A stretch of 64,000 nucleotides of DNA from Streptomyces rishiriensis (GTDB taxonomy: Bacteria > Actinomycetota > Actinomycetes > Streptomycetales > Streptomycetaceae), in contig NZ_BEWA01000019.1 of assembly GCF_003112535.1 (NCBI RefSeq), forward strand, positions 1-64,000, given 5' to 3'. The notes below the pieces were generated by a model. That model had not been told where the DNA came from and did not search any database. It saw only the letters and a program-made list of their open reading frames with translations. Below, piece by piece: positions 33,916-42,247 of this stretch. The position numbers and the translations under genes are program-made. Numbering within the stretch: position 1 is the stretch's first letter; each line of letters starts with the position of its first letter.

Positions 33916-35028
33916 ATGACAGCAGCAGGGAAGCACCAGGTGAGCCGCGCGGAAACCTCACGCCGAGGCAACCGGCCGGGCCGGGCGGGCATCAGGGACG
34001 TGGCCGCCGCCGCCGGAGTCTCCATCACGACCGTCTCCGACGCCCTCAACGGCAAGGGCAGGCTCCCCGACGCCACCCGACGCCATGTCCGCGAGGTCGC
34101 CGACCGACTGGGCTACCGCCCCTCCGCGGCCGCCCGAACCCTTCGTACCGGCAAGTCAGGGCTCATCGGCCTGACCGTGACCACGTACGGGGATGAACCT
34201 TTCACCTTCACCGAGTTCGCGTACTTCGCGGAAATGGCGCGCGCCGCGACCTCGGCCGCGCTCGCCCGCGGCTACGCACTCGTCATCCTCCCGGCGACCT
34301 CCCGCCACGACGTGTGGTCGAACGTCGCCCTGGACGGCACGGTCGTCATCGACCCCTCCGACCAGGATCCGGTGGTCAGCGAGCTGGTCCGGCAGGGTTT
34401 ACCGGTCGTCTCCGACGGCCGCCCGGCCGGCACGCTCCCGGTCACCGCCTGGGTGGACAACGACCACGAGACCGCCGTCCTCGACATCCTCGACCACCTG
34501 GCCGACGCCGGCGCCCGCCGCATCGGCCTGCTCACCGGCACCACGACCGACACGTACACGCACCTTTCGACCAGCGCGTATCTGCGGTGGTGCGAGCGGG
34601 TGGGCCAGGACCCCGTCTACGAGGCCTACCCCGCGCACGACCCGTGCGCCGGCGCCGTAGCCGCCGACCGGCTGCTGGCGCGCCCCGACCGCCCCGACGC
34701 CGTCTACGGCCTGTTCGACCCCAACGGCACGGACCTGCTGGCCGCAGCCCGCCGGTACGGGCTGCGGGTGCCCGAGGACCTGCTGGTCGTCTGCTGCAGC
34801 GAGTCCACGGTGTACGCCAACACCGAGCCGCCCGTGACGACCCTCTCGCTGAAGCCGCGGCGCATCGGAACCGCGGTCGTCCAGCTCCTCATCGACGCGA
34901 TCGAGGGCGTGGCGGTGGACGGACCGGTCCAGCAGGTGATACCGACCGAACTGATCGTGCGGACCTCGTCCCAGCGACGCCCCCCTCGCACGACGGTCAG
35001 CCCCCCGAGGACCCCCAAGGGGAAGTAG
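33916..35028 (+). CDS. LacI-family transcriptional regulator with a TTA codon
   Basis: 370 residues. The LacI helix-turn-helix is IRDVAAAAGVSITTVSDALN near residue 26, with hinge helix RPSAAARTLRTGKS. A periplasmic-binding-protein-like effector domain fills about 85-345, with TAWVDNDHETAVLDI and RRIGLLTG typical of the family. The tail is Arg/Pro/Lys-rich. Codon 162 (34399-34401) is TTA, the rare leucine codon read by the bldA tRNA, so translation is probably developmentally timed. Start at ATG 33916 is chosen to place the HTH near the N-terminus. Followed by a strong terminator. Targets and effector unknown. Confidence 0.9.
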   Translation: MTAAGKHQVSRAETSRRGNRPGRAGIRDVAAAAGVSITTVSDALNGKGRLPDATRRHVREVADRLGYRPSAAARTLRTGKSGLIGLTVTTYGDEPFTFTEFAYFAEMARAATSAALARGYALVILPATSRHDVWSNVALDGTVVIDPSDQDPVVSELVRQGLPVVSDGRPAGTLPVTAWVDNDHETAVLDILDHLADAGARRIGLLTGTTTDTYTHLSTSAYLRWCERVGQDPVYEAYPAHDPCAGAVAADRLLARPDRPDAVYGLFDPNGTDLLAAARRYGLRVPEDLLVVCCSESTVYANTEPPVTTLSLKPRRIGTAVVQLLIDAIEGVAVDGPVQQVIPTELIVRTSSQRRPPRTTVSPPRTPKGK

Positions 35029-35045
35029 CCCACGCCGCACGACCG

Positions 35046-35098
35046 AGCCGCCGTCCGTCCCACGCCCGTTCTTCCCGGGGGTGGGACGGACGGCGGCT
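35046..35098 (+). terminator. Terminator of the LacI-family gene
   Basis: Perfect 18-bp stem AGCCGCCGTCCGTCCCAC with its complement at 35081-35098, loop of 17 bases, then TT. It starts 18 bases after the stop. Confidence 0.9.
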
Positions 35099-35859
35099 TT
35101 CCGGGTTCGTCGGCGCTCATCAGCACGGTGCCCGACGGCGACGACTTTCGCCGTGGTTCGTCGGCGCGCTCGTCAGCTGTCGCCGTGGTTCGTGGGTGCT
35201 CCTCAGCATTCGTCGCCGTTCATCGGCGTTCGTCGCCGTTCATCGGCGTTCGTCGGCGTTCATCGGCGTTCATCAGTGTTCGTCAGCTTTCGTCGGCGTT
35301 CGCCAGATGCTTGGCGGTGGCTGTCGTCGCTTGTCAGCGCTTGTCGGCGTTCGTCAACGCAGGTGAGCGGGAGGCACTTATGGGCGTTTTCCGTGCGGGT
35401 CGCCCCATCGCCGCCGACCGCGCGGGTCGCTCCCCCGGACGGTGGGGAACGCCCCCGTCGGATCCCGTCGGCGGCGCCCTCGGCATTCCTCCGCGGAGGG
35501 AACGGGGAACGTGCTCCACGACCGCCGGCTGCCGGACTCCTGCCCGTGAGAAGCCTCTCCCTTCCCGACGCCGGAGTCACCCTCGTCCTGGGCGGGACAG
35601 ACGTCCGCCCCGGCCCGCGAGGGCGAGCGCCGGGGTGGGACACGGGTGTGGGCGTGGTGCGCGCCGGGTGAGTCCGGGCTGCCGAAGCCCGGTCCAATCG
35701 GGGCGAAAGCCGCGATGAACTGGAGCCTTGCTCCGATTCACCACCCCTGGGTCATCACACGGCACGATCCGCATTCCTATGATGGGCGCACGGCACCGCG
35801 GGCCGCTGCGACCAAGCAGCCCGCAGGGTGCAGCTGCGGCGCGATGGTGGAGGGGTCTG
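35099..35859. other. Intergenic region before the metallophosphoesterase gene
   Basis: About 760 bases. The first part (to about 35360) is a field of degenerate TTCGTCGGCG-like repeats; the rest has irregular GC-rich sequence without recognisable genes. Frames through it change content across the repeat and have no family features. Confidence 0.5.
35211..35300. repeat. 10-bp periodic repeat
   Basis: Nine consecutive 10-base units of the form CRTCGGCGTT (for example CGTCGCCGTT, CATCGGCGTT), with weaker units on both sides from about 35105 to 35360. The 10-base period cannot code a simple repeat protein and is close to one DNA helical turn. Confidence 0.85.
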
Positions 35860-36945
35860 ATGACTCAGGGGGCCGGTCAGGGACCCGAGGTGGAGCGGAC
35901 GGCGACGTTGCGCGATTTCCGGGTGCCCGCGTACGTCAACGAGACCGGTCCGTACGACCACGGCACACAGCCCGGCGACGCGGCGCCGCCCCTCGAGGAG
36001 CCCCTGGAGCACCCCGAGGGCTACACGCCCACGCAGCGCGACCTGCCCGTCATCAACCGCCGCGGCGACACCCTCCAGGTGGTCGTGGACCCGGGGACCG
36101 CTCAAGCTCCGCTCCCCGCGACCGGCCCGGGCCCGCTCTTCGTCGTCGGCGACGTGCACGGCTACCTCGACGAACTGGTGGCCGCACTGCAGGAGAAGGG
36201 CCTGATCGACGACGCCGGCAACTGGTGCGCGGGCACCGCCCGGCTGTGGTTCCTCGGCGACTTCACCGACCGCGGACCGGACGGCATCGGCGTCATCGAC
36301 CTCGTCATGCGGCTGTCCGCCGAAGCCGCAGCGGCCGGCGGGTACTGCAAAGCCCTCATGGGCAACCACGAACTGCTGCTGCTCGGCGCCAAGCGCTTCG
36401 GCGACACCCCCGTCAACTCCGGAGCGGGCACCGCCACCTTCCAGGCCGCCTGGCTGCTCAACGGCGGCCAGAAGTACGACATGGACCGTCTCCAGGATCA
36501 CCACCTGCAGTGGATGGCACGGCTCGACGCCGTCGAGGAGGTCGACGGTCACCTGCTCGTCCACTCCGACACCACCGCCTACCTCGACTACGGCGACTCG
36601 ATCGAGGCGGTCAACGACACCGTCCGCGAGACGATCACGCGCAACGACGCGGACGAGGTGTGGGATCTGTTCCGCAAGTTCACCAAGCGCTTCTCCTTCC
36701 GCGACGAGGGAGGCGCCGACGCCGTCCGCTCCCTGCTCGATACGTACGGCGGCACCCGCATCGTTCACGGCCACAGCCCGATTCCCTACCTGCTGGGCGA
36801 AGTCGGCTCCGAGGAGGACGAGGACAACGACGGCCCGCACGTCTCGGGCCCGCACGTCTACGCGGACGGGCTGGCCATCGCGATGGACGGCGGTGTGACG
36901 ATGGCCGGGAAACTGCTGGTCCAGCAACTCCCCCTGGAGATCTGA
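35860..36945 (+). CDS. Metallophosphoesterase
   Basis: 361 residues of the calcineurin-like phosphoesterase superfamily. The two-metal site motifs are in order: GDVHG (FVVGDVHGYLDE near residue 94), GDFTDRG near 131, GNHE (LMGNHELLLLG near 168), a His in HLLVHSD near 230, and the C-terminal GHSPIP near 307. Residues 1-85 are a charged, Pro-rich extension. The ATG at 35860 follows GGAGGGG. It resembles PrpE/ApaH-like serine/threonine or dinucleoside phosphatases, but the substrate is unresolved. Upstream is the long repeat-bearing gap, so it has its own promoter. Confidence 0.88.
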   Translation: MTQGAGQGPEVERTATLRDFRVPAYVNETGPYDHGTQPGDAAPPLEEPLEHPEGYTPTQRDLPVINRRGDTLQVVVDPGTAQAPLPATGPGPLFVVGDVHGYLDELVAALQEKGLIDDAGNWCAGTARLWFLGDFTDRGPDGIGVIDLVMRLSAEAAAAGGYCKALMGNHELLLLGAKRFGDTPVNSGAGTATFQAAWLLNGGQKYDMDRLQDHHLQWMARLDAVEEVDGHLLVHSDTTAYLDYGDSIEAVNDTVRETITRNDADEVWDLFRKFTKRFSFRDEGGADAVRSLLDTYGGTRIVHGHSPIPYLLGEVGSEEDEDNDGPHVSGPHVYADGLAIAMDGGVTMAGKLLVQQLPLEI

Positions 36946-37198
36946 GCGTTCCGGGGGGACTACCCGGGACTGTCCAGAGCCTCCCCGGAGTCCCCCGGGG
37001 CCTTCCCCGGCCCCAGCGCGGCGCGGCGCGGGACCATCGGCGACACCGCAGGCCGGGGGCCAATTTCGGCAAACCCCCTGTCACCGCATGCCGTCGCCGC
37101 TCTACCATCGGCTTATCCGTAGCAGGCTCCCCTCCGTTTCTGCCCGACGGCTCGTTGGCATGCGAGCCCCAAGCCCTACGGAGCATCGGGGGATGCAC

Positions 37199-38065
37199 AT
37201 GAACAGCGTTCCGCAGCACCTGCACAGCGAGGACCGCCAAGAGTACGAGCGGATCCTCGACGAGGCGCTGCGCTCCGCACCACACCACCCGGACCTCGCC
37301 GCTGTGGGACAGCGGCTCAACTCCGAGCAACTGCGCACGATGGCGCTCAACGCCTCCGCGCTCATCACAGTGGCCGCGGCGGCCGAGTACCAGCACTACG
37401 TGAAGGTCCGAGAGGAACTGCGCCACCCCGCGCCGTCCACCGCGACGACCGCGCCCGAGTCCGGAGCCGCCGAACCGGGCATCACCGTGGGCCTCGCCGC
37501 CACCATGGACGAGGCGGGCCAGGCAGCCGAAGCCGCCGGGGCCGGCGCCGTCGCCGCCGTCCTCACCCCCGTGCTCGCCGGGACCGCCGCGGTCATCTTC
37601 CTGCTCGTCGGTTACATCCTCAGAGCAGTCGCACCCGAACAGGCGTTCGCCCGCACCATGGTCGCGGCCGGCTGGGCGTTCGGGGCCGTGGCCGCCGCCG
37701 CGATCCTCGTCGCCACCGTCGCCCTGCTGCTCACCGCCCTGCGCAACCGGCCCTCCCTGGAGGCCGAACCGTACGGCGAACAGAGCGAGGAGGTCACCCG
37801 GGCCAAGGAAGCCTGGCGCGAAGCCCTGCTGGAACGCGGCATCCTGCCGTTTCTCCGGGAGGCTCTCGCCAACCCCGGCACGGCGACCGCCCTGCACACC
37901 GAACCGGCCCCTCCGGCTCCCACCGGCCGGCTCCCGAAGATCGGCTACGGCCGTCCGGGCTTCAGCAGCCCCGACGACGGGCGCTCGACCGGACCTCGGC
38001 CGAGCTTCAGCAGCCCGGACTACACCAGCCCCGAATTCGGCGGCCCGGAACACCACCCGGAATAG
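37199..38065 (+). CDS. Membrane protein of unknown function
   Basis: 288 residues, not recognised. A soluble alpha-helical N-terminus (1-60: ILDEALRSAPHHPDLAAVGQ) is followed by an Ala/Thr-rich linker, two membrane helices (about 113-138 and 155-183) and a charged cytosolic helix (VTRAKEAWREALLERGILPF near 198). The C-terminus is disordered and holds repeats of the form FSSPDD/FSSPDY/TSPEF. A cytosolic scaffold or phospho-target role could be imagined, but nothing proves it. ATG at 37199 is chosen for its spacing from GGGG; ATG at 37193 is too close. Confidence 0.75.
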   Translation: MNSVPQHLHSEDRQEYERILDEALRSAPHHPDLAAVGQRLNSEQLRTMALNASALITVAAAAEYQHYVKVREELRHPAPSTATTAPESGAAEPGITVGLAATMDEAGQAAEAAGAGAVAAVLTPVLAGTAAVIFLLVGYILRAVAPEQAFARTMVAAGWAFGAVAAAAILVATVALLLTALRNRPSLEAEPYGEQSEEVTRAKEAWREALLERGILPFLREALANPGTATALHTEPAPPAPTGRLPKIGYGRPGFSSPDDGRSTGPRPSFSSPDYTSPEFGGPEHHPE

Positions 38066-38109
38066 CCGTCGCTTCGACACCAGGGCAGAGGACACGCGCC
38101 GCACAGGGC

Positions 38110-38260
38110 CCGGGCCGAATCCGTCCGGGCCACATCGGCCTGGGCCCTATCGGTTCGGGCCACATCGTTGCCCCCTGGGCCCGAGTCCCTCGGCCCGCGG
38201 CCATCGGTTCCGGTCCATCGGCCCCGACCCCATCGGCCCGGGGGCGATCAATAGGCGCCG
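38110..38260. repeat. Degenerate CATCGG-type repeat between convergent genes
   Basis: Irregular units built on CCGGGCCACATCGG and CATCGGTTC fill much of the 241-base gap between the membrane protein and TerD-VWA genes. No gene seen. Confidence 0.5.
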
Positions 38261-38306
38261 GCCCCGGCGACGCCCGGTGGGGGGCGGACACCACTTCCGA
38301 CGCCCG

Positions 38307-39815
38307 TCAGAGGATGCCGGCCCGCCTCGCCGCCTTGATCCAGTCGGGGAACTCAGACAGGAGCCTGTCGTAGAGCTCCTGATCCGGGACGGTGCTGATG
38401 TCGTCCACCGCGAAGAAGCCCACGTTGTCGACGCGCCGCCCGGGCAGCGTGTCGAACCGCTCCAGCACCCCGTAGTTGGACCGCCCGAGTCCCACGAACT
38501 GCCAGAAGATCGGCTCCTCGACCGCCGCCCTCAGCTCGCGTTCGATCGCCGCGTCGCGGTACACCCCTCCGTCGGAGAAGAACAGCGCCAAGGTCGGAGC
38601 GGTCGCCGGATTTTCCCGTACGTAGGCTCTGACCTGGGCGATCGCCTTCTGCTCCTCGTTCTGGATGCCGACTGTGCGCATGTCGACCTGCCCCGGTTCC
38701 AACCCCTTACGGGGCTTCTTGGACCGACGGAACAGACTCATCTCGCCCACCCGCACATGAAGCCGCAGCCACTCAGGGAGTTCACCCAGGCGCAGGTCGG
38801 GGAGACGAGCCGCCTCACTGGCGAACGTCCAGGCCTGCATCTCCCCGTCGTCGTCGAGTTGTGCCGCCACCGCAGCCATCCGCTCCACGACGTCCGCCAC
38901 CACGCCCTTGGAGTACAGGAACGACATGGAACCGGAGGCATCGAGAACGAGCAGGATGCGCGCGCTGATCCCGGTCGCTCCGCGCTTGCTCAGGCTGACG
39001 GCGACCTGCTCCTTCCGCAACGACAGCCGCTTGCGCATGTCGACGGGGAGCCGCTCCTCGCCCTTCGTCAGGCGGGGCCCCGAAGACCGACCGGACGGAG
39101 CCGATTCCGGCCGGCCGGCCGGAGGCGCGGCCGGGACGATGGCCGGAGGCGATTCCGGACGGCTGACCGGTGGTGCGTCTGGAGGGGCAGGGCACGACGG
39201 TCCAGGCTGAACGGACAGAACAGGCGGAAGCAGAGGACGAGGCGGGGCAGGCGGGACGGTCGCCGCGGTCGCCTCCTCCGGTTCCTCGTCGACCGTGATC
39301 CCGAAATCGGTGGCCAGCCCCGCCAGCCCGGAGGCGTACCCCTGACCGACCGCCCGGAACTTCCAGCGCCCCTCGCGCAGGTACAACTCACCCCCGATGA
39401 GGGCCGTCTCCACGTCGGCCTGCATCTCGAAGCGAGCCATCTCGGACCGACCGCCCGTGCCGAACAGGCGCAGCGTCAGACCGGCCACCTGCCCGAAGGC
39501 GCCACCGTCGACGGACGCGCACAGCACCACCCGGGTGATCGCACCCTCCAGCGAGCGGAGGTCGACGTGGACGGCGTCGGTCACCACTCCGGCGTCGCGA
39601 CGCTTGCCTACGTGTCTCACGGCACCCGATGCGTGAAGGGGCTGGTTGTAGAAGACGAAGTCCCCGTCGTTCCGGACCCGTCCGCCATCGGTCAGCAGCA
39701 GCGCCGAGACGTCGATGTCCGGTCCGCCGGCCCGCTCGGCCCAACTGAGTTCGACCCGGACATCCGGTGAGTCGACCGGCAGATTGGCGCCCTTGCTCAT
39801 GGATCGCGCTGTCAT
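38307..39815 (-). CDS. TerD-VWA fusion (TerF-like) protein
   Basis: 502 residues. The N-terminal TerD domain (about 5-180) has the Ca2+-binding hallmark in VELSWAERAGGPDIDVSALL and NDGDFVFYNQP. A Pro/Ala/Ser-rich linker runs from about 185 to 255. The C-terminal von Willebrand A domain (about 285-490) has a MIDAS motif in VLDASGSMSFLYSKG near 290 and FFSDGG near 415. This matches TerF-type proteins of the tellurite-resistance/chemical-stress group, which are thought to assemble at the membrane in response to stress; the mechanism is not established. Starts at 39815 or 39800; neither has a good ribosome-binding site. No other ter gene is adjacent. Confidence 0.88.
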   Translation of the reverse strand: MTARSMSKGANLPVDSPDVRVELSWAERAGGPDIDVSALLLTDGGRVRNDGDFVFYNQPLHASGAVRHVGKRRDAGVVTDAVHVDLRSLEGAITRVVLCASVDGGAFGQVAGLTLRLFGTGGRSEMARFEMQADVETALIGGELYLREGRWKFRAVGQGYASGLAGLATDFGITVDEEPEEATAATVPPAPPRPLLPPVLSVQPGPSCPAPPDAPPVSRPESPPAIVPAAPPAGRPESAPSGRSSGPRLTKGEERLPVDMRKRLSLRKEQVAVSLSKRGATGISARILLVLDASGSMSFLYSKGVVADVVERMAAVAAQLDDDGEMQAWTFASEAARLPDLRLGELPEWLRLHVRVGEMSLFRRSKKPRKGLEPGQVDMRTVGIQNEEQKAIAQVRAYVRENPATAPTLALFFSDGGVYRDAAIERELRAAVEEPIFWQFVGLGRSNYGVLERFDTLPGRRVDNVGFFAVDDISTVPDQELYDRLLSEFPDWIKAARRAGIL

Positions 39816-40137
39816 GGGGGCAAGTCTGCCGAGTCGACGTCCGACTTCAACCGAACGGACAACACGGACAACAACGTCTCCTCCCAGATCAGCACCCGTC
39901 CTGACGCCCCCCTGCCGACCCTCCTTTCGGATCCACTGGCCCACTGGCCCACCACCCCTCTGCGCCTCTGGGCCTCTGCGCCTCTGGCGGTCCTCCTGCC
40001 GAACTTCACGTCGGCCCGTGCGCCGACCGGCCTTCCGCCGATCCTCACCGGTTGCTTCATCGGTTCCCCCGTCAGTTCCCCATCGGCGCCACCCGGGCAT
40101 CGAGCCCGTGCCGGAAGCGCCGACGGGGAACGGCTGT
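39816..40137. other. Intergenic region between TerD-VWA gene and thiC
   Basis: 322 bases with short direct repeats (CACTGGCC twice near 39938 and CTCTGCGCCTCTGG-like units near 39960-39990). A promoter for the TerD-VWA gene is expected but I cannot place it. No gene seen. Confidence 0.45.
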
Positions 40138-41994
40138 TCAGTCGGCCAGCGGCAGGTACACCCGGTTCCCGCTCGCGGCGAACTCCTTCGATTTCTCCAG
40201 CATCCCCTCGGCGATCTCGTCCGCCGAGGCACCCTCGGCCGCCCCTCCGCCGAACCGCTCGGTGATGCTCTGGCTGATCTTCATCGAGCAGAACTTCGGC
40301 CCGCACATCGAGCAGAAATGGGCTGTCTTCGCCGGCTCTGCCGGCAGCGTCTCGTCGTGGAACTCCCGTGCCGTGTCCGGGTCGAGAGCGAGGTTGAACT
40401 GGTCTTCCCAACGGAACTCGAAGCGCGCGTCGGACAGCGCGTCGTCCCATTCCTGCGCACCGGGGTGCCCCTTGGCGAGGTCGGCTGCGTGGGCGGCGAT
40501 CTTGTAGGTGATCACGCCGGTCTTGACGTCGTCACGGTTGGGCAGCCCCAGGTGTTCCTTGGGCGTGACGTAGCAGAGCATGGCCGTGCCCCACCATGCG
40601 ATCATCGCGGCGCCGATGCCGGAGGTGATGTGGTCGTACGCCGGCGCGACGTCCGTCGTCAGCGGGCCGAGCGTATAGAACGGAGCTTCATCACAGATCT
40701 CCTGCTGAAGGTCGATGTTCTCCTTGATCTTGTGCATCGGGACGTGCCCCGGGCCTTCGATCATCGTCTGTACATGGAAACGCTTGGCGATCGTGTTGAG
40801 TTCCCCGAGCGTCCTCAACTCCGCGAACTGCGCCTCGTCGTTGGCGTCCGCGATCGAACCCGGCCGCAGGCCGTCGCCGAGCGAGTAGGTGACGTCATAG
40901 GCGGCGAGAATCTCGCAGAGTTCCTCGAAGTTCTCGTACAGGAAAGACTCTTTGTGGTGCGCCAGGCACCAGGCCGCCATGATCGAGCCGCCGCGCGACA
41001 CGATGCCGGTTTTGCGGTTGGCGGTGAGCGGCACGTACGAAAGACGGACGCCGGCATGGACCGTCATGTAGTCGACGCCCTGCTCGGCCTGCTCGACGAC
41101 CGTGTCCTTGTAGATCTCCCAGGTCAGCTCCTCGGCCCGGCCGTCGACCTTCTCCAGCGCCTGGTACAGCGGCACGGTGCCGATCGGGACGGGGGAGTTC
41201 CGCAGCACCCACTCGCGGGTGGTGTGGATGTTGCGTCCGGTGGACAGGTCCATGACCGTGTCGGCGCCCCACCGGGTCGCCCAGGTCATCTTCTCGACCT
41301 CCTCCTCGATGGAGGACGTCACGGCCGAGTTGCCGATGTTGGCGTTGACCTTCACCAGGAACCGCTTGCCGATGATCATCGGCTCGATCTCCGGATGATT
41401 GACGTTGGCCGGCAACACGGCACGACCGGCTGCGATCTCCTCGCGGACCACCTCGGGAGAAACGTTCTCTCGGATGGCCACGAACTCCATCTCGGGCGTG
41501 ATCTCCCCCTGCCGCGCATACGCGAGCTGGGTGACCGCCTTGCCGTCCCTGCTGCGGCGCGGCAACCGGGGCCGACCGGGGAAGACAGCGTCGAGGTTGC
41601 GCAGACCGCCACGCGGCGAGGTGTGCCGGAGGCCGTCGTCCTCGGGGCGGACCGGACGGCCCGCGTACTCCTCGGTGTCTCCGCGGGCGATGATCCAGCT
41701 CTCACGCAGCGGCGACAGGCCCCTGCGGACGTCGGTCTCGACGAGCGGATCGGTGTACGGGCCGGAGGTGTCGTACAGCGATACCGACTGCCCATTGGTG
41801 AGGTGCACCTGACGGACCGGCACCCGAAGGTCGGCGCGAGCGCCCTCGACGTACCCCTTGTGCCAGCCGATGGACTTCCCGGTCTCCGCGTCGTTCCCGT
41901 CAACACCGTTCGTGTCGACCGCGTCCCCGCCGACCGCGTTGCCGCTGGTCGCGTTCTGCATGGAGGCAGGCGTGCGTGCGTCCTTGTTGGTCAT
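40138..41994 (-). CDS. thiC: Phosphomethylpyrimidine synthase ThiC
   Basis: 618 residues, full-length ThiC, a radical-SAM enzyme that rearranges aminoimidazole ribotide to hydroxymethylpyrimidine phosphate in thiamine synthesis. The C-terminal cluster motif CSMCGPKFC (near residue 585) binds the [4Fe-4S] cluster. Other conserved stretches are VNANIGNSAVTSSIEEEVEK, MDLSTGRNIHTTREW, SRGGSIMAAWCL and MIEGPGHVPMHKIKENIDLQ. The start ATG at 41994 lies 9 bases after a TPP riboswitch whose 3' end includes the ribosome-binding sequence, so thiamine pyrophosphate probably blocks translation. Confidence 0.97.
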   Translation of the reverse strand: MTNKDARTPASMQNATSGNAVGGDAVDTNGVDGNDAETGKSIGWHKGYVEGARADLRVPVRQVHLTNGQSVSLYDTSGPYTDPLVETDVRRGLSPLRESWIIARGDTEEYAGRPVRPEDDGLRHTSPRGGLRNLDAVFPGRPRLPRRSRDGKAVTQLAYARQGEITPEMEFVAIRENVSPEVVREEIAAGRAVLPANVNHPEIEPMIIGKRFLVKVNANIGNSAVTSSIEEEVEKMTWATRWGADTVMDLSTGRNIHTTREWVLRNSPVPIGTVPLYQALEKVDGRAEELTWEIYKDTVVEQAEQGVDYMTVHAGVRLSYVPLTANRKTGIVSRGGSIMAAWCLAHHKESFLYENFEELCEILAAYDVTYSLGDGLRPGSIADANDEAQFAELRTLGELNTIAKRFHVQTMIEGPGHVPMHKIKENIDLQQEICDEAPFYTLGPLTTDVAPAYDHITSGIGAAMIAWWGTAMLCYVTPKEHLGLPNRDDVKTGVITYKIAAHAADLAKGHPGAQEWDDALSDARFEFRWEDQFNLALDPDTAREFHDETLPAEPAKTAHFCSMCGPKFCSMKISQSITERFGGGAAEGASADEIAEGMLEKSKEFAASGNRVYLPLAD

Positions 41995-42067
41995 GAGACC
42001 TACTCCCTACGCCGGCATTACCCGGTAACAGGTTCGGCGGTCGACGCAGCGGCTACCGCCAGCCGAC

Positions 42068-42081
42068 GTTTCATGTGAAAC
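42068..42081. other. parS-like site within the riboswitch
   Basis: GTTTCATGTGAAAC, one mismatch from the parS core, within a longer inverted repeat (GACGTTTCA/TGAAACGTC). Confidence 0.7.
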
Positions 42082-42100
42082 GTCACTCGTCGTGAGAGAC

Positions 42101-42114
42101 GTTCCACGTGAAAC
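42101..42114. other. parS-like site within the riboswitch
   Basis: GTTCCACGTGAAAC, one mismatch from the parS core, 33 bases from the other site and so about three helical turns away. Confidence 0.75.
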
Positions 42115-42247
42115 ATCGCGAAGACGGAGGTCAGCGCCCTCTCAGCCCGGTGCTCCGAGCTCCCGCGTGTGCAAAAGTGCCTCCACGCTAGCGTCAAGTC
42201 GGGCGCGGTGAACAGAGGGCCCCTGTCGTTCTTGCGATGATCGGTCG

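Larger units (their letters stand above)
42003..42169 (-). promoter_or_regulatory. TPP riboswitch of thiC with enlarged P3 arm
   Basis: Read on the minus strand, the core elements are GGGCTGAGAGGG (CTGAGA at 42145-42140), GAACCTG (42035-42029) and the pair CCGGGTAATGCCGGCGTAGG near 42024-42005, followed directly by GGGAGTAGG and the thiC ATG. The conserved halves lie 104 bases apart, longer than usual, because the arm between them holds several hairpins, including two parS-like palindromes. The core is complete, so it should still bind TPP. Confidence 0.93.

Noticed and set aside
35211..35300. CRISPR-like array
   Set aside because: Units are 10 bases and contiguous without spacers; no cas genes are in the window.
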